This document shows, piece by piece, positions 36,691-46,424 of a stretch of DNA of 64,000 nt (the stretch's first letter is position 1; each line of letters begins with the position of its first letter). The notes under the pieces were generated by a model, which was not told where the DNA came from, did no database searches, and was given only the letters and a program-made list of their open reading frames with translations. Made by a program: the position numbers and the translations under genes. The DNA is from Phytoseiulus persimilis (lineage: Eukaryota > Arthropoda > Arachnida > Mesostigmata > Phytoseiidae), in contig CM075102.1 of NCBI GenBank assembly GCA_037576195.1, positions 32,298,745 through 32,362,744 on the forward strand, in the 5' to 3' direction.

Positions 36691-38334
36691 TTCAACTAAC
36701 CTCTGTAATAAAAATGGTTCATATGATGTATATGAAAGATCAAATATATCCAATCCAACTTCCGAAAAACTGAAGCCGTTTCTGCTCGACTCCGATCTCT
36801 CCCTTGTTGATGTGAGGTGGTGCATTTTCAAGATCGCGCGTCGACTTCCCATCAGGGAGCTGCATTGGCATTAAGAGACCCCGACTTGATTTTTCGGATG
36901 ATTTTCCATTCGGTCGAGACACATGTACACTTTTTATACAGTTCTCTTGCCGTGTGTTAGATCTGCGGCCTCCGATCCACCTTTAGCAAACTTCTTACGT
37001 TCCAAGCTCTTCAGATTCAGTTTATTTGAGCTCCATGAAAACGAAGCCGTCTCGAGTCTCACAGAGCCGTGTGTCCAAGCAGCGGAGTTCTATAACTCTC
37101 TAATTCACAGTGGACTCCGCTAAACGGGAACCCCGCATAATCGGATCATCCGCTCATGCGGATCGGATGTTCGATTTCCCGATTTTCCGCATAGAAATCG
37201 CTCCGGTTAGGATCATTACGTGCCGCGACGTTGACGACATTCCGCCGCAGAACATTCATCAGTAGGGGAGGATCGTGTTGTCTGCGATTTCCACGGAACC
37301 TCTGTGAAGGAAGTATCGTATGCTCGTTTCTCAGCAGCCATTCACTCGAGTTCGCATTTGATCAGGACATTGGAAGGGGGTGGAAAACCTAAGCTGATGT
37401 CACTATGCGCTTGATTCTTATGTTGGCGTACGGATTTCATCGACTTCATAGTCGAAAACTGAGGCGAATACTACTCAGTCGCAAAACAGGAATCCGGAGT
37501 AAAAAGTCGGACGGCGGCAAGCACGCATCGCTTTCGCGAGGGCCACAGGGAAACCAAGGAATTCTCCACCTGTGGAGAATGTCAGGCATGCCTCAGCGCT
37601 GTACTGATTGTATTCAAAATACAGTATTTCCTTCTTTTTCGCTCCAGCTCCGATGGGATGGCCGCACTCAAGTGGATGTTCTCGCAGAACCCGAATCATG
37701 CCGCTTCCAAAATACTAATCATGAAAGATTCTCAGAGCTGTTTTCGCCACCGGGACCGTTTCCCGACCCCCGCAGGTTTGATCACAATCCACCAGGCACG
37801 GGAAGTTTCGCGGTGAGAGTCCTTTTGCTTGAATTTTTCAGAGCTTCCGGATCTCGACCCGTCTCGTTCGGCTAAATATTTTCGTTTTCCGAGCATCCAC
37901 GGCTTCGAAATAGAATATTGCATACGAATAATGGTTTCCGAGCGACTACGTCGTTTCGCGATTCTAAACGGGATCAATCTTGCGAGCAACTTGAACTTAG
38001 TGAGAAACAGTTTACTCATATTTCTTGAGGCTGCAACATGGTCAATCGGGGTGTCTGATAGTTCTACCATCAAACCGACTCCTCAATGACAAGGATTTGT
38101 ATTCAACTGGAGAGATCAAATTTGAAAAGCGCGCAATTCCATTGGAATGGTGGCGCTGTGGCAAGCTAGAAAAGTCCAGAAAGTTTCTAGCCGGTAGCAT
38201 AAAAGTGTTGGGCGCCAGCCTATCGTGACCAATCGCGTGCGAGCACTCTGCGGTCTCGGTGAGCTTTGAATTTGAAAAATTTGATTCGGGTTCCGGGGCT
38301 TCCATAAAAATTCACGGTTGTCGGTGTGAAAAAG
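36691..38334. other. No gene supported
   Basis: Several open frames of 60-156 residues occur on both strands (for example 37405-37875 +, 37829-38089 +), none with recognisable motifs. The last part must hold the promoter of the small heat-shock protein gene; I saw no unambiguous heat-shock element there. Confidence 0.35.
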
Positions 38335-39009
38335 ATGGGTGGAGGCAATGCGGAGAAAGATGCTACCGGGGGAAACTCAGGCCAACGACACGAACAAGGA
38401 GGTCAAGAAAGTAAGTCTTCGAGCGAGCGAGAGAGACAAGACAATCAGCAGGACCGGCAAGACGGCCGTCATGTCCAACAAGAGCATTCCTCGTGTCCTC
38501 CGATGCACCGAGAACCGGAATCGTTGTATCCTTTCATTGTTTGGTTCGATGTTCGAACGCGGAACATGCAAGATGACCTCCTCCGTAGACGTTTTTTCGA
38601 CGTTCCACAAGTGGCACACTTCAACCCGAACACAAGATCAAGATTCTTAGATGCGTTGATCCCTGCTGACGAGGCGGGCTCAAGCTTCGTGTTTCATGTG
38701 AACCCGGATAAGAATCGAGTTGAGTGTGAGCTGAACTTGGGACGTGAGGGATTCTTCAGGCCTGAGGACGTGGAGTTGAATGTGATGGACCGCAACGTCG
38801 AGCTGGTAGCTCGCAGAGAGATGAAATCGGAAGACAAGTACACTCTGAGAGAAGTTCGTCGCATCCTCACCGTTCCCCAAACTGCAGATATAGAGAAACT
38901 GAATGCTGAAATGAATCCTAATGGGAGGATAATTCTGTCAGCTCCTCTGTTGGAACCTCTCGAGAAGAGATCGAACGGACCCGCAGAGATCAAAATAAAC
39001 AAGAAGTGA
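38335..39009 (+). CDS. Small heat-shock protein (alpha-crystallin family), intronless
   Basis: A single open frame of 224 residues starting MGGGNAEKD. The first ~60 residues are Gly/Ser/Gln/Glu-rich and disordered. The middle SLYPFIVWFDVRTRNMQDDL resembles a family N-terminal region. The alpha-crystallin domain runs at about residues 118-205: VECELNLGREGFFRPEDVEL, NVELVARREMKSED.Y.LREV, then the terminal ILSAPLLEP, which matches the family's GxLxIxxP-like end. Such proteins form oligomers that hold unfolding proteins until Hsp70 refolds them. The 26-residue C-terminal tail is basic and lacks a clear IXI motif, unless LLEP substitutes. An upstream in-frame start two codons earlier (GTG/AAA) is not used in animals, so the ATG at 38335 is chosen. 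Five kilobases from the Hsp70 gene. Confidence 0.8.
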   Translation: MGGGNAEKDATGGNSGQRHEQGGQESKSSSERERQDNQQDRQDGRHVQQEHSSCPPMHREPESLYPFIVWFDVRTRNMQDDLLRRRFFDVPQVAHFNPNTRSRFLDALIPADEAGSSFVFHVNPDKNRVECELNLGREGFFRPEDVELNVMDRNVELVARREMKSEDKYTLREVRRILTVPQTADIEKLNAEMNPNGRIILSAPLLEPLEKRSNGPAEIKINKK

Positions 39010-39414
39010 GCTCCGACTTCTATTGTGTAAGACAGCCATTTATCAAGGTTATTGAAACGCAGCATCCGATCTTTGATGTAACTCTGCAGGGGTGCCATCG
39101 CGAAGACAGAGTCCATATCCTTGAGGTGGTGCTACAAGGGTAAACTATACGGGTTGAACGGCGAACAGCTTCATGGGCTTATACATTCAACGTTTCTAAC
39201 CAAAGAAAAGTCTCAGAATCACATGTTACTAGCATTCGCTGGAACGATCTCAGGCCGACGGCACGCGGCCGGATAGAATTCCGGGAGCTCCGATTTCACG
39301 CGGCGAGATTCGCCTCAATATTTGGGAGTAGGGATCGCAAGAAAAAACGGCGAGGGGAACCGTGGTTACGACGCGAACCCGCAGGTGCCCGCCACTGCGG
39401 CGGGTACCGCTTAA
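39010..39414. other. Spacer between the small heat-shock gene and Helitron copy 2
   Basis: No open frame of note. Contains GC-rich patches at 39256-39300 and 39395-39405 (GCGGCGGGTACCGC). It probably includes the 3' untranslated region of the heat-shock gene, though no AATAAA was seen. Confidence 0.35.
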
Positions 39415-42282
39415 TCCTTACTATATATAATCGGCTTAGTCTGTCAGTTTGTCAGTTTGTCCGCACTTTTTCTGAAAGACATGAAGGTGATTCTGGGACC
39501 AATCTGAACATATTCTCCCGAGTCTGGAGAGGTGATTCCGGTACGAGTCTGACTATACTTTTCAAAAGCTGGAGGGGTGATTCTAGAACCAATCTGACCA
39601 TACTTTTCAAAACGTGGAGGGGTGAATCTAGAACCAATCTGACCATACTTTTCAAAACGTGGAGGGGTGAATCTAGAACCAATCTGACCATACTTTTCAA
39701 AACGTGGAGGGGTGATTCTAGAACCAATCTGACCATAGTTTTCAAAACGTGGAGGGGTGATTCCGAGACCAATCTGAGCATTACTTCCCAACTCTGGAGG
39801 GGTGATTCCGAGACCAATCTGAGCATTACTTCCCAACTCTGGAGGGGTGATTCCGAGACCAATCTGAGCATTACTTCCCAACTCTGGAGGGGTGATTCCG
39901 AGACCAATCTGAGCATTACTTCTCAACTCTGGAGGGGTGATTCCGAGACCAATCTGAGCATTACTTCTCAACTCTGGAGGGGTGATTCCGAGACCAATCT
40001 GAGCATTACTTCCCAACTCTGGAGGGGTGATCCCGAGACAAATCTGAGCATTACTTTCCGACTCTGGAGGGGTGATTCCGAGACCAATCTGAGCATTACT
40101 TCTCAACTCTGGAGGGGTGATTCCGAGACCAATCTGAGCATTACTTCCCAACTCTGGAGGGGTGATTCCGAGACCAATCTGAGCATTACTTCCCAACTCT
40201 GGAGGGGTGATTCCGAGACCAATCTGAGCATTACTTCTCAACTCTGGAGCGGTGATTCCGAGACCAATCTGAGCATTACTTTCCAACTCTGGAGGGCTGA
40301 TTCCGAGACCAATCTGAGCATTACTTCCCAACTCTGGAGGGGTGATTCCGAGACCAATCTAAGCATTACTTCTCAACTCTGGAGGGGTGATTCCGAGACC
40401 AATCTGAGCATTACTTCTCAACTCTGGAGGGGTGATTCCGAGACCAATCTGAGCATTACTTCTCAACTCTGGAGGGGTGATTCCGAGACCAATCTGAGCA
40501 TTACTTCCCAACTCTGGAGGGGTGATTCCTGGCTCAATCTGAGCATTACTTCCCAACTCTGGAGGGGTGATTCCGGGCTCAATCTGAGCATTACTTTCCA
40601 ACTCTGGAGGGGTGATTCCGAGACCAATCTGAGCATTACTTCTCAACTCTGGAGGGGTGATTCCGAGACCAATCTGAGCATTACTTCTCAACTCTGGAGG
40701 GGTGATTCCGAGACCAATCTGAGCATTACTTCCCAACTCTGGAGGGGTGATTCCTGGCTCAATCTGAGCATTACTTCCCAACTCTGGAGGGGTGATTCCG
40801 AGACCAATCTGAGCATTACTTCTCAACTCTGGAGGGGTGATTCCGAGACCAATCTGAGCATTACTTCTCAACTCTGGAGGGGTGATTCCGAGACCAATCT
40901 GAGCATTACTTCTCAACTCTGGAGGGGTGATTCCGAGACCAATCTGAGCATTACTTCTCAACTCTGGAGGGGTGATTCCGAGACCAATCTGAGCATTACT
41001 TCCCAACTCTGGAGGGGTGATTCCGGGCTCAATCTGAGCATTACTTTCCAACTCTGGAGGGGTGATTCCGGGGTCAATCTGAGCATTACTTTCCAACTCT
41101 GGAGGGGTGATTCCGGGCTCAATCTGAGCATTACTTTCCAACTCTGGAGGGGTGATTCCGGGGTCAATCTGAGCATTACTTTCCAGCTCTGGAGAGGTGA
41201 TTCCGGGGTCAATCTGAGCATTACTTTCCAACTCTGGAGGGGTGATTCCGAGACCAATCTGAGCATTACTTCCCAACTCTGGAGGGGTGATTCCGGGGTC
41301 AATCTGAGCATTACTTTCCAACTCTGGAGAGGTGATTCCGGGGTCAATCTGAGCATTACTTTCCAACTCTGGAGGGGTGATTCCGAGACCAATCTGAGCA
41401 TTACTTCCCAACTCTGGAGGGGTGATTCCGGGCTCAATCTGAGCATTACTTTCCAACTCTGGAGGGCTGATTCCGAGACCAATCTGAGCATTACTTCCCA
41501 ACTCTGGAGGGGTGATTCCGAGACCAATCTAAGCATTACTTCTCAACTCTGGAGGGGTGATTCCGAGACCAATCTGAGCATTACTTCTCAACTCTGGAGG
41601 GGTGATTCCGAGACCAATCTGAGCATTACTTCCCAACTCTGGAGGGGTGATTCCTGGCTCAATCTGAGCATTACTTCCCAACTCTGGAGGGGTGATTCCG
41701 GGCTCAATCTGAGCATTACTTTCCAACTCTGGAGGGGTGATTCCGAGACCAATCTGAGCATTACTTCTCAACTCTGGAGGGGTGATTCCGAGACCAATCT
41801 GAGCATTACTTCCCAACTCTGGAGGGGTGATTCCTGGCTCAATCTGAGCATTACTTCCCAACTCTGGAGGGGTGATTCCTGGCTCAATCTGAGCATTACT
41901 TCTCAACTCTGGAGGGGTGATTCCGAGACCAATCTGAGCATTACTTCTCAACTCTGGAGGGGTGATTCCGAGACCAATCTGAGCATTACTTCCCAACTCT
42001 GGAGGGGTGATTCCTGGCTCAATCTGAGCATTACTTCCCAACTCTGGAGGGGTGATTCCGGGCTCAATCTGAGCATTACTTTCCAACTCTGGAGGGGTGA
42101 TTCCGAGACCAATCTGAGCATTACTTCTCAACTCTGGAGGGGTGATTCCGAGACCAATCTGAGCATATATTTCAAAATCAGAATGCTGAACCAGTGAAGG
42201 GAGAGAAAAGTGCCTCTATGGCAGAGAGCGCCGTCCAACCGCGCGCAGCGCGGCCGACTCCAGTCGGCCGAAGGCCGGCTGG
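39415..42282 (+). mobile_element. Non-autonomous Helitron-like element, copy 2, expanded by minisatellite
   Basis: Starts after a host A with TCCTTACTATATATAATCGG and shares about 50 bases here with copy 1. Ends with the hairpin GGCCGACT-CC-AGTCGGCC (42252-42269), a 9-nt spacer and CTGG at 42279-42282, followed by T. These are Helitron hallmarks (A|TC...hairpin...CTRR|T). The middle is almost entirely a 45-bp tandem array. Compared with copy 1 (521 bp, opposite strand), all the extra length is repeats. It has no transposase of its own and would need an autonomous partner elsewhere. Family name cannot be given without a database comparison. Confidence 0.78.
39500..42165 (-). repeat. 45-bp minisatellite, about 59 units, with higher-order structure
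   Basis: Unit on the plus strand: GGAGGGGTGATTCCGAGACC, then AATCTGAGCATTACTT and CCCAACTCT (45 bp). Read on the minus strand it encodes 15-residue repeats of the form GSNAQIGLGITPPEL, open across most of the array because 45 is a multiple of three. A second frame is open too (MLRLVSESPLQSWEV type), so openness is not evidence of a protein. Variant units (GAGACC, GGCTC, GGGTC at the same place) recur in patterns: 41641-41800 equals 42001-42160 (8-unit shift), and rare variants at 40291 and 40361 recur exactly 1170 bp (26 units) later. Confidence 0.95.
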
Positions 42283-43352
42283 TCTATTATGTTCGAGTCG
42301 CGGAATTGGATCGAGCAAAACGAAGTTCTAATTCAATACAATATTGCCTCAAGGTTTCAGTGGCCTTGCAAAATCCTTTTGTAGTCGGAGGCTTCCACTA
42401 AGACGGAGATCTCATCTTAAGTCGACTGCCTCAGTCGTGTGCGGTTTTTGCCGATGACGAAGCTTACCGATTGATTTCTCGTTCTGGCTGTATTGAGGTC
42501 GGTGGAACTGTTCGAAGGACATCCTAGCTCCTTTGAGTAGTGAGCAACGAAGTCCGCCATTTCGATACGAGTTGAGCTCGCTGATAAAGCTCACACGGAT
42601 GCCCGAGTCCTGCCGGAAGAGAGTAGGAGCGGTGCCTCCGATAATATTGACGCAAACACACTCCGAACAACGACGCGCTTGTCGATCTCAGCTCTTGGAG
42701 AGAGCGTCCATTGCAGTGGCGGATCCAGGGGGCTAGATTTTTTTTGAGCGACATACAGAGTGGCCCCTTCAACTAGAGACTCTCCTTTGTCGATTCTGTC
42801 ACGGCTGAGGAGCTCCCCAACGTTCGATTAAAGTGTACGCTCCCTCAGTTTTTGAGTCGGAAACTAATTTTCCCAGTTATTATCACCGAGAGCAAGGGCG
42901 AAAAGTCATAAATTCCATCAAAGATCTGTATTGGTTGTGGTACCTCAGGAAACTTCTGAAAAAGATGGACATGGAAGAAACCGCCTGTCGTCGGCGATTG
43001 CCAAGTTCGGCACGTGCTCTTCAAGTAGCAGGTCTGTTGAGGTTACTTGCGGAGCGCGTTCGCGTATTAGAGATATGATCTGGCTGTACCATCACTATGC
43101 TACAGACTTAGCTGCTGGACAAGAGAAATCCGTCATTGGTCAATAATACTGAGAACAAGCAGTCAGTTGTTCAATGTTCCCCAACAAACGGGAACCTGAA
43201 AACCGCGGTCCGCGGTCGTGGGTAGCCCCTCGTTACCGCGGGCAGACCACGGGTACCCACCAGGACCCGCGGGTAACCGGGCAGCTCTGCATCCGCGGCC
43301 CGCTTGGCTTTCTTCTTGCGATCCCTAATTGGGATTACCCTAAAATCCCGCA
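42283..43352. other. No gene; hAT-like terminus at 42714
   Basis: CAGTGGCGGATCCAGGGGG at 42714 is a typical hAT-type terminus; no matching right end was found. A GC-rich patch with several CCGCGG/ACCCGCGG palindromes lies at 43195-43310. A 81-residue open frame at 42833-43078 has no recognisable motif. Confidence 0.4.
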
Positions 43353-43516
43353 GATAAAGAACTTAACAGATAACGAACTTTTTGCATAACGAACTTGACA
43401 GATAACGAACTTGGCAGAAAACGAACTTCTCAGATAACGAACTTGGCAGAAAACGAACTTATCAGATAACGAACCTGGCAGATAACGAACTCATCGGATA
43501 ACGAACATGGCAGATC
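43353..43516 (+). repeat. 16-bp minisatellite, about ten units
   Basis: Units of the form GATAACGAACTTGGCA and GAAAACGAACTTCTCA repeat every 16 bases, with alternating variants. It ends directly at ATCCTTACTATTTATG (43512 on), which resembles the 5' end of the Helitron-like elements. Confidence 0.85.
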
Positions 43517-44179
43517 CTTACTATTTATGTTCGTTCGTTCGGAAGTTTGGAATGGTTCTCTGAAACGCTCGCAGACTCGTGCCTGCCCGTACTCTGATAT
43601 CACGTACAGAAGCAGGGACAACCCGAAAAGCGCGGAACTGAGGGAGCGCGAACTCGGGTCTCAAGTAGCTGTGCTACCTCAGACTTCGACAGGACGAGAA
43701 AGCGGAAACGGAGCGAAACGGGCGGAGATGAGCCTCTCATTGAAAACTTCGCTCGAATGGAAGTTCGGTGCCAGCGTCCCACCAGTTTTTCGCGCAACAC
43801 TCGTAATGTGTGACACGATCAGCCTTGAGTGCACAATCGAATGAGCCAAATGGATACCACCTTGCTGTCCCTGTTTATTCCCTTCAATTCCGGGACCGAT
43901 GGATGCTTTATCCCAGTCTCTGACGTCAGACTCACGCCTCGTCATGCGATCTGAGAGTGATCGAGACCACTTAACTGACACCACATACTCCTGCCCTTCC
44001 TCAAGAATCAACGACACCAAGGATTCTATGTACAACGGGTTCCACAATTTTATTCCCCATGTGTTGAAGAATGAGCGAAGCGTCCCCGTTTTGCAACCCA
44101 ATCAAGACCTGCGGGTGAGCTTCTCACATGATCGGTTGATCAAAATGTTTCGCGGAGACTGTAAGACAACCAGGAACAT
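43517..44179. other. Spacer before the Hsp70 3' end; no gene recognised
   Basis: Open frames here (up to 140 residues) lack motifs and overlap on both strands. Nothing else seen. Confidence 0.35.
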
Positions 44180-44185
44180 TTTATT
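44180..44185 (-). terminator. Poly(A) signal of Hsp70
   Basis: AATAAA on the minus strand about 146 bases after the Hsp70 stop codon. Confidence 0.6.
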
Positions 44186-44330
44186 CAAATCATATAGCGC
44201 ACTTCTTGATGATCAGCACACCAGCTTTCAAACTGAGTGGCGTCCATTGTTGGTCAGCTCCGCAGTGCGATTTCAACCGCGTTCGCTCAAACACAGTATA
44301 ACCCTCTCCACGACCACACAACTCTCCAGC

Positions 44331-46229
44331 CTAATCAACTTCTTCAACCGTTGGTCCGCCTCCACCTTGCGCGCCCTTGGAATCCCGGTACAATTTCGTA
44401 ATGAATGGTCGGCAGAACTGTTCCAGGTCTTTCTTGCGGCTTTCGAACTCAACGGTCTCTGCAAGTTGGTTCGAATCCAACCATTGGAGTGTATCTCGAA
44501 CTTTGCTCAACACCGAATTCCGATCTGACTCAGAAATTTTGTCCTTGATCTTGTCATAATCACCGTCAAATGTGCTCTTGACACCAAAGCAGTAGCTTTC
44601 CAGGGCGTTCTTCGCAGAAATTCTCGCTTTTTGTTTATCGTCTTCAACCTTGAACTTCTCAGCGTCCCGCACCATCTTTTCGATTTCTTCTTTGCTCAGA
44701 CGTCCTTTGTCGTTCGTGATGGTAATTTTGTTCTGTCTCCCACTGGATTTATCCGCTGCGGACACGCTCAGGATCCCGTTGACATCGATTTCAAACGAAA
44801 CCTCAATCTGGGGGATCCCTCGAGGAGCGGGGGGAATGCCGGTCAGGTCGAATTTTCCGAGGAGATTGTTGTCTTTCGTCATCGCTCGTTCGCCCTCGTA
44901 GACTTGGATTGTGACCGCGGGCTGATTATCGGAAAAAGTCGTGAATACCTGCGTTTGCTTCGTTGGAAGGGTGCTGTTCCGATGGATCAGCGTCGTCATG
45001 ACTCCCCCGGCCGTCTCTAGACCTAGAGAAAGGGGCGTTACGTCCAAAAGCAACAAATCCTGCACTACTTTCGAGGTGTCTCCGCTGATGATGGCCGCCT
45101 GGACCGCGGCACCGTACGCGACGGCTTCGTCTGGATTGATCGATTTATTCAATTCCTTCCCATTGAAGAAATCCTGCAGAAGTTTCTGGATCTTCGGAAT
45201 GCGCGTGGAGCCGCCCACCAGCACGACGTCGTTGATTTTGTTCTTGTCCATCTTCGCATCCCGCAGAGCTTTTTCCACCGGCTCAAGCGTCGAACGGAAC
45301 AGATCCGAGCAGAGCTCTTCGAAACGAGCTCGTGTGAGTGTTGAATAGAAGTCGACTCCCTCGTAAAGCGAGTCGATCTCGATCGAGGCTTGCGTTGAAG
45401 ACGAGAGCGTTCGCTTAGCTTTCTCACACGCCGTTCGGAGTCGGCGGAGGGCTCTTTTATTCGACGACGGATCGTTTTTGTGTTTTCGTTTGAATTCTTC
45501 GACGAAATGGTTGACCATGCGATTATCGAAGTCCTCGCCGCCGAGATGGGTGTTTCCGGCCGTGGATTTGACTTCGAAAACACCTTCGTCAATTGAGAGA
45601 ATCGAGACATCAAAGGTTCCACCGCCGAGATCAAATATTAACACGTTCCGCTCTCCGGCATGAGTGCCTTTTTTGTCCAAACCGTAGGCTATAGCTGCAG
45701 CCGTAGGCTCGTTGATTATGCGTAACACGTTCAGGCCGGCTATGGCTCCAGCGTCTTTGGTGGCCTGTCGCTGGGAATCGTTGAAGTAAGCGGGAACAGT
45801 GATCACCGCGTCTTTGACAGCACCTCCGAGGTAGGCCTCGGCGGTTTCCTTCATCTTGACGAGCACCATCGAACTGATCTCCTCAGGATTGAACATTTTA
45901 CGCTCACCTTTGAAGTTGACTTGTATTTTCGGTTTGTTGCCCTCCTTGACCACTCTGAACGACCAGTGTTTCATGTCGCTTTGAACTGAAGCATCGTCGA
46001 ATCGTCGACCAATCAAGCGCTTCGCATCGAACACAGTATTCTCGGGATTCATGGCGACCTGGTTGATAGCAGCATCGCCGATGAGTCGCTCGGTGTCGGT
46101 GAAGGCAACATAAGAAGGAGTCGTTCGGTTTCCTTGATCATTGGCGATGATTTCAACTTTTCCGTGCCGGAAGACTCCTACGCAGGAGAAAGTGGTGCCC
46201 AAGTCTATACCGATCGCGGGAATTTTCAT
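44331..46229 (-). CDS. Hsp70: Heat-shock protein 70, cytosolic, intronless
   Basis: One uninterrupted frame of 632 residues (family ~640). All three Hsp70 signatures are present: [10 protein letters not shown] (8-17), [14 protein letters not shown] (198-211) and [14 protein letters not shown] (335-348). The ATPase domain occupies about 1-385, the linker DLLLLDV follows, then the substrate-binding domain and helical lid. The C-terminus ends [15 protein letters not shown] marks the cytosolic/nuclear forms that bind TPR co-chaperones. It refolds proteins in an ATP-driven cycle with J-proteins. The lack of introns, the short Gly-rich tail, and the TATA box and heat-shock element upstream suggest the stress-inducible type rather than constitutive Hsc70. 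The start is the first Met, just ahead of the conserved AIGIDLG. Confidence 0.98.
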   Translation of the reverse strand: MKIPAIGIDLGTTFSCVGVFRHGKVEIIANDQGNRTTPSYVAFTDTERLIGDAAINQVAMNPENTVFDAKRLIGRRFDDASVQSDMKHWSFRVVKEGNKPKIQVNFKGERKMFNPEEISSMVLVKMKETAEAYLGGAVKDAVITVPAYFNDSQRQATKDAGAIAGLNVLRIINEPTAAAIAYGLDKKGTHAGERNVLIFDLGGGTFDVSILSIDEGVFEVKSTAGNTHLGGEDFDNRMVNHFVEEFKRKHKNDPSSNKRALRRLRTACEKAKRTLSSSTQASIEIDSLYEGVDFYSTLTRARFEELCSDLFRSTLEPVEKALRDAKMDKNKINDVVLVGGSTRIPKIQKLLQDFFNGKELNKSINPDEAVAYGAAVQAAIISGDTSKVVQDLLLLDVTPLSLGLETAGGVMTTLIHRNSTLPTKQTQVFTTFSDNQPAVTIQVYEGERAMTKDNNLLGKFDLTGIPPAPRGIPQIEVSFEIDVNGILSVSAADKSSGRQNKITITNDKGRLSKEEIEKMVRDAEKFKVEDDKQKARISAKNALESYCFGVKSTFDGDYDKIKDKISESDRNSVLSKVRDTLQWLDSNQLAETVEFESRKKDLEQFCRPFITKLYRDSKGAQGGGGPTVEEVD

Positions 46230-46339
46230 GGTGATGATGATGATGAGAGTTCGGGAGCAGCCCTCCGAACTTGCACACGTTTCGTTAGTTCACTGCTCGC
46301 GCTGCTCGCACGTTTCGCGACGATAGACAGTTGCAATAC

Positions 46340-46345
46340 TTTATA
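46340..46345 (-). promoter_or_regulatory. TATA box of Hsp70
   Basis: TATAAA on the minus strand, 111 bases upstream of the start codon at 46229. This leaves room for an ~80-base leader, which includes an ATC-repeat just before the start codon (46231-46250). Confidence 0.65.
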
Positions 46346-46404
46346 TGCGGAGAGCAGCGCCACCTGGTCAGTGCGAGCAGGGTGGAGAATACTCGCTGCG
46401 GTTC

Positions 46405-46424
46405 AGAATGTTCTGCCGAGTTCT
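46405..46424 (-). promoter_or_regulatory. Heat-shock element upstream of Hsp70
   Basis: Four 5-bp units in register on the plus strand: aGAAt gTTCt gccga gTTCt. Three of four match the alternating nGAAn/nTTCn pattern bound by heat-shock factor; the third is degenerate. It lies about 60 bases upstream of the TATA box, a typical position. Confidence 0.65.

Noticed and set aside
36763-36922. Protein-like minus-strand frame as an upstream exon for the 33438-33612 candidate
   Set aside because: No GT donor follows the protein-like part, and nothing else links the two.
39452-42131. Calling the 45-bp array a protein-coding gene
   Set aside because: Two frames are open simply because the unit is a multiple of three without stops; no start codon, splice sites or promoter were found, and Helitron ends bound it.
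42706-44250. GCGTCCATTG before the hAT-like end at 42714 and again at 44241 as a target duplication
   Set aside because: The second copy is not preceded by an inverted hAT terminus.
44466-44484. GGTTCGAATCC-like string resembling a tRNA T-arm
   Set aside because: It lies inside the Hsp70 coding region and no acceptor or anticodon stem can be formed around it.
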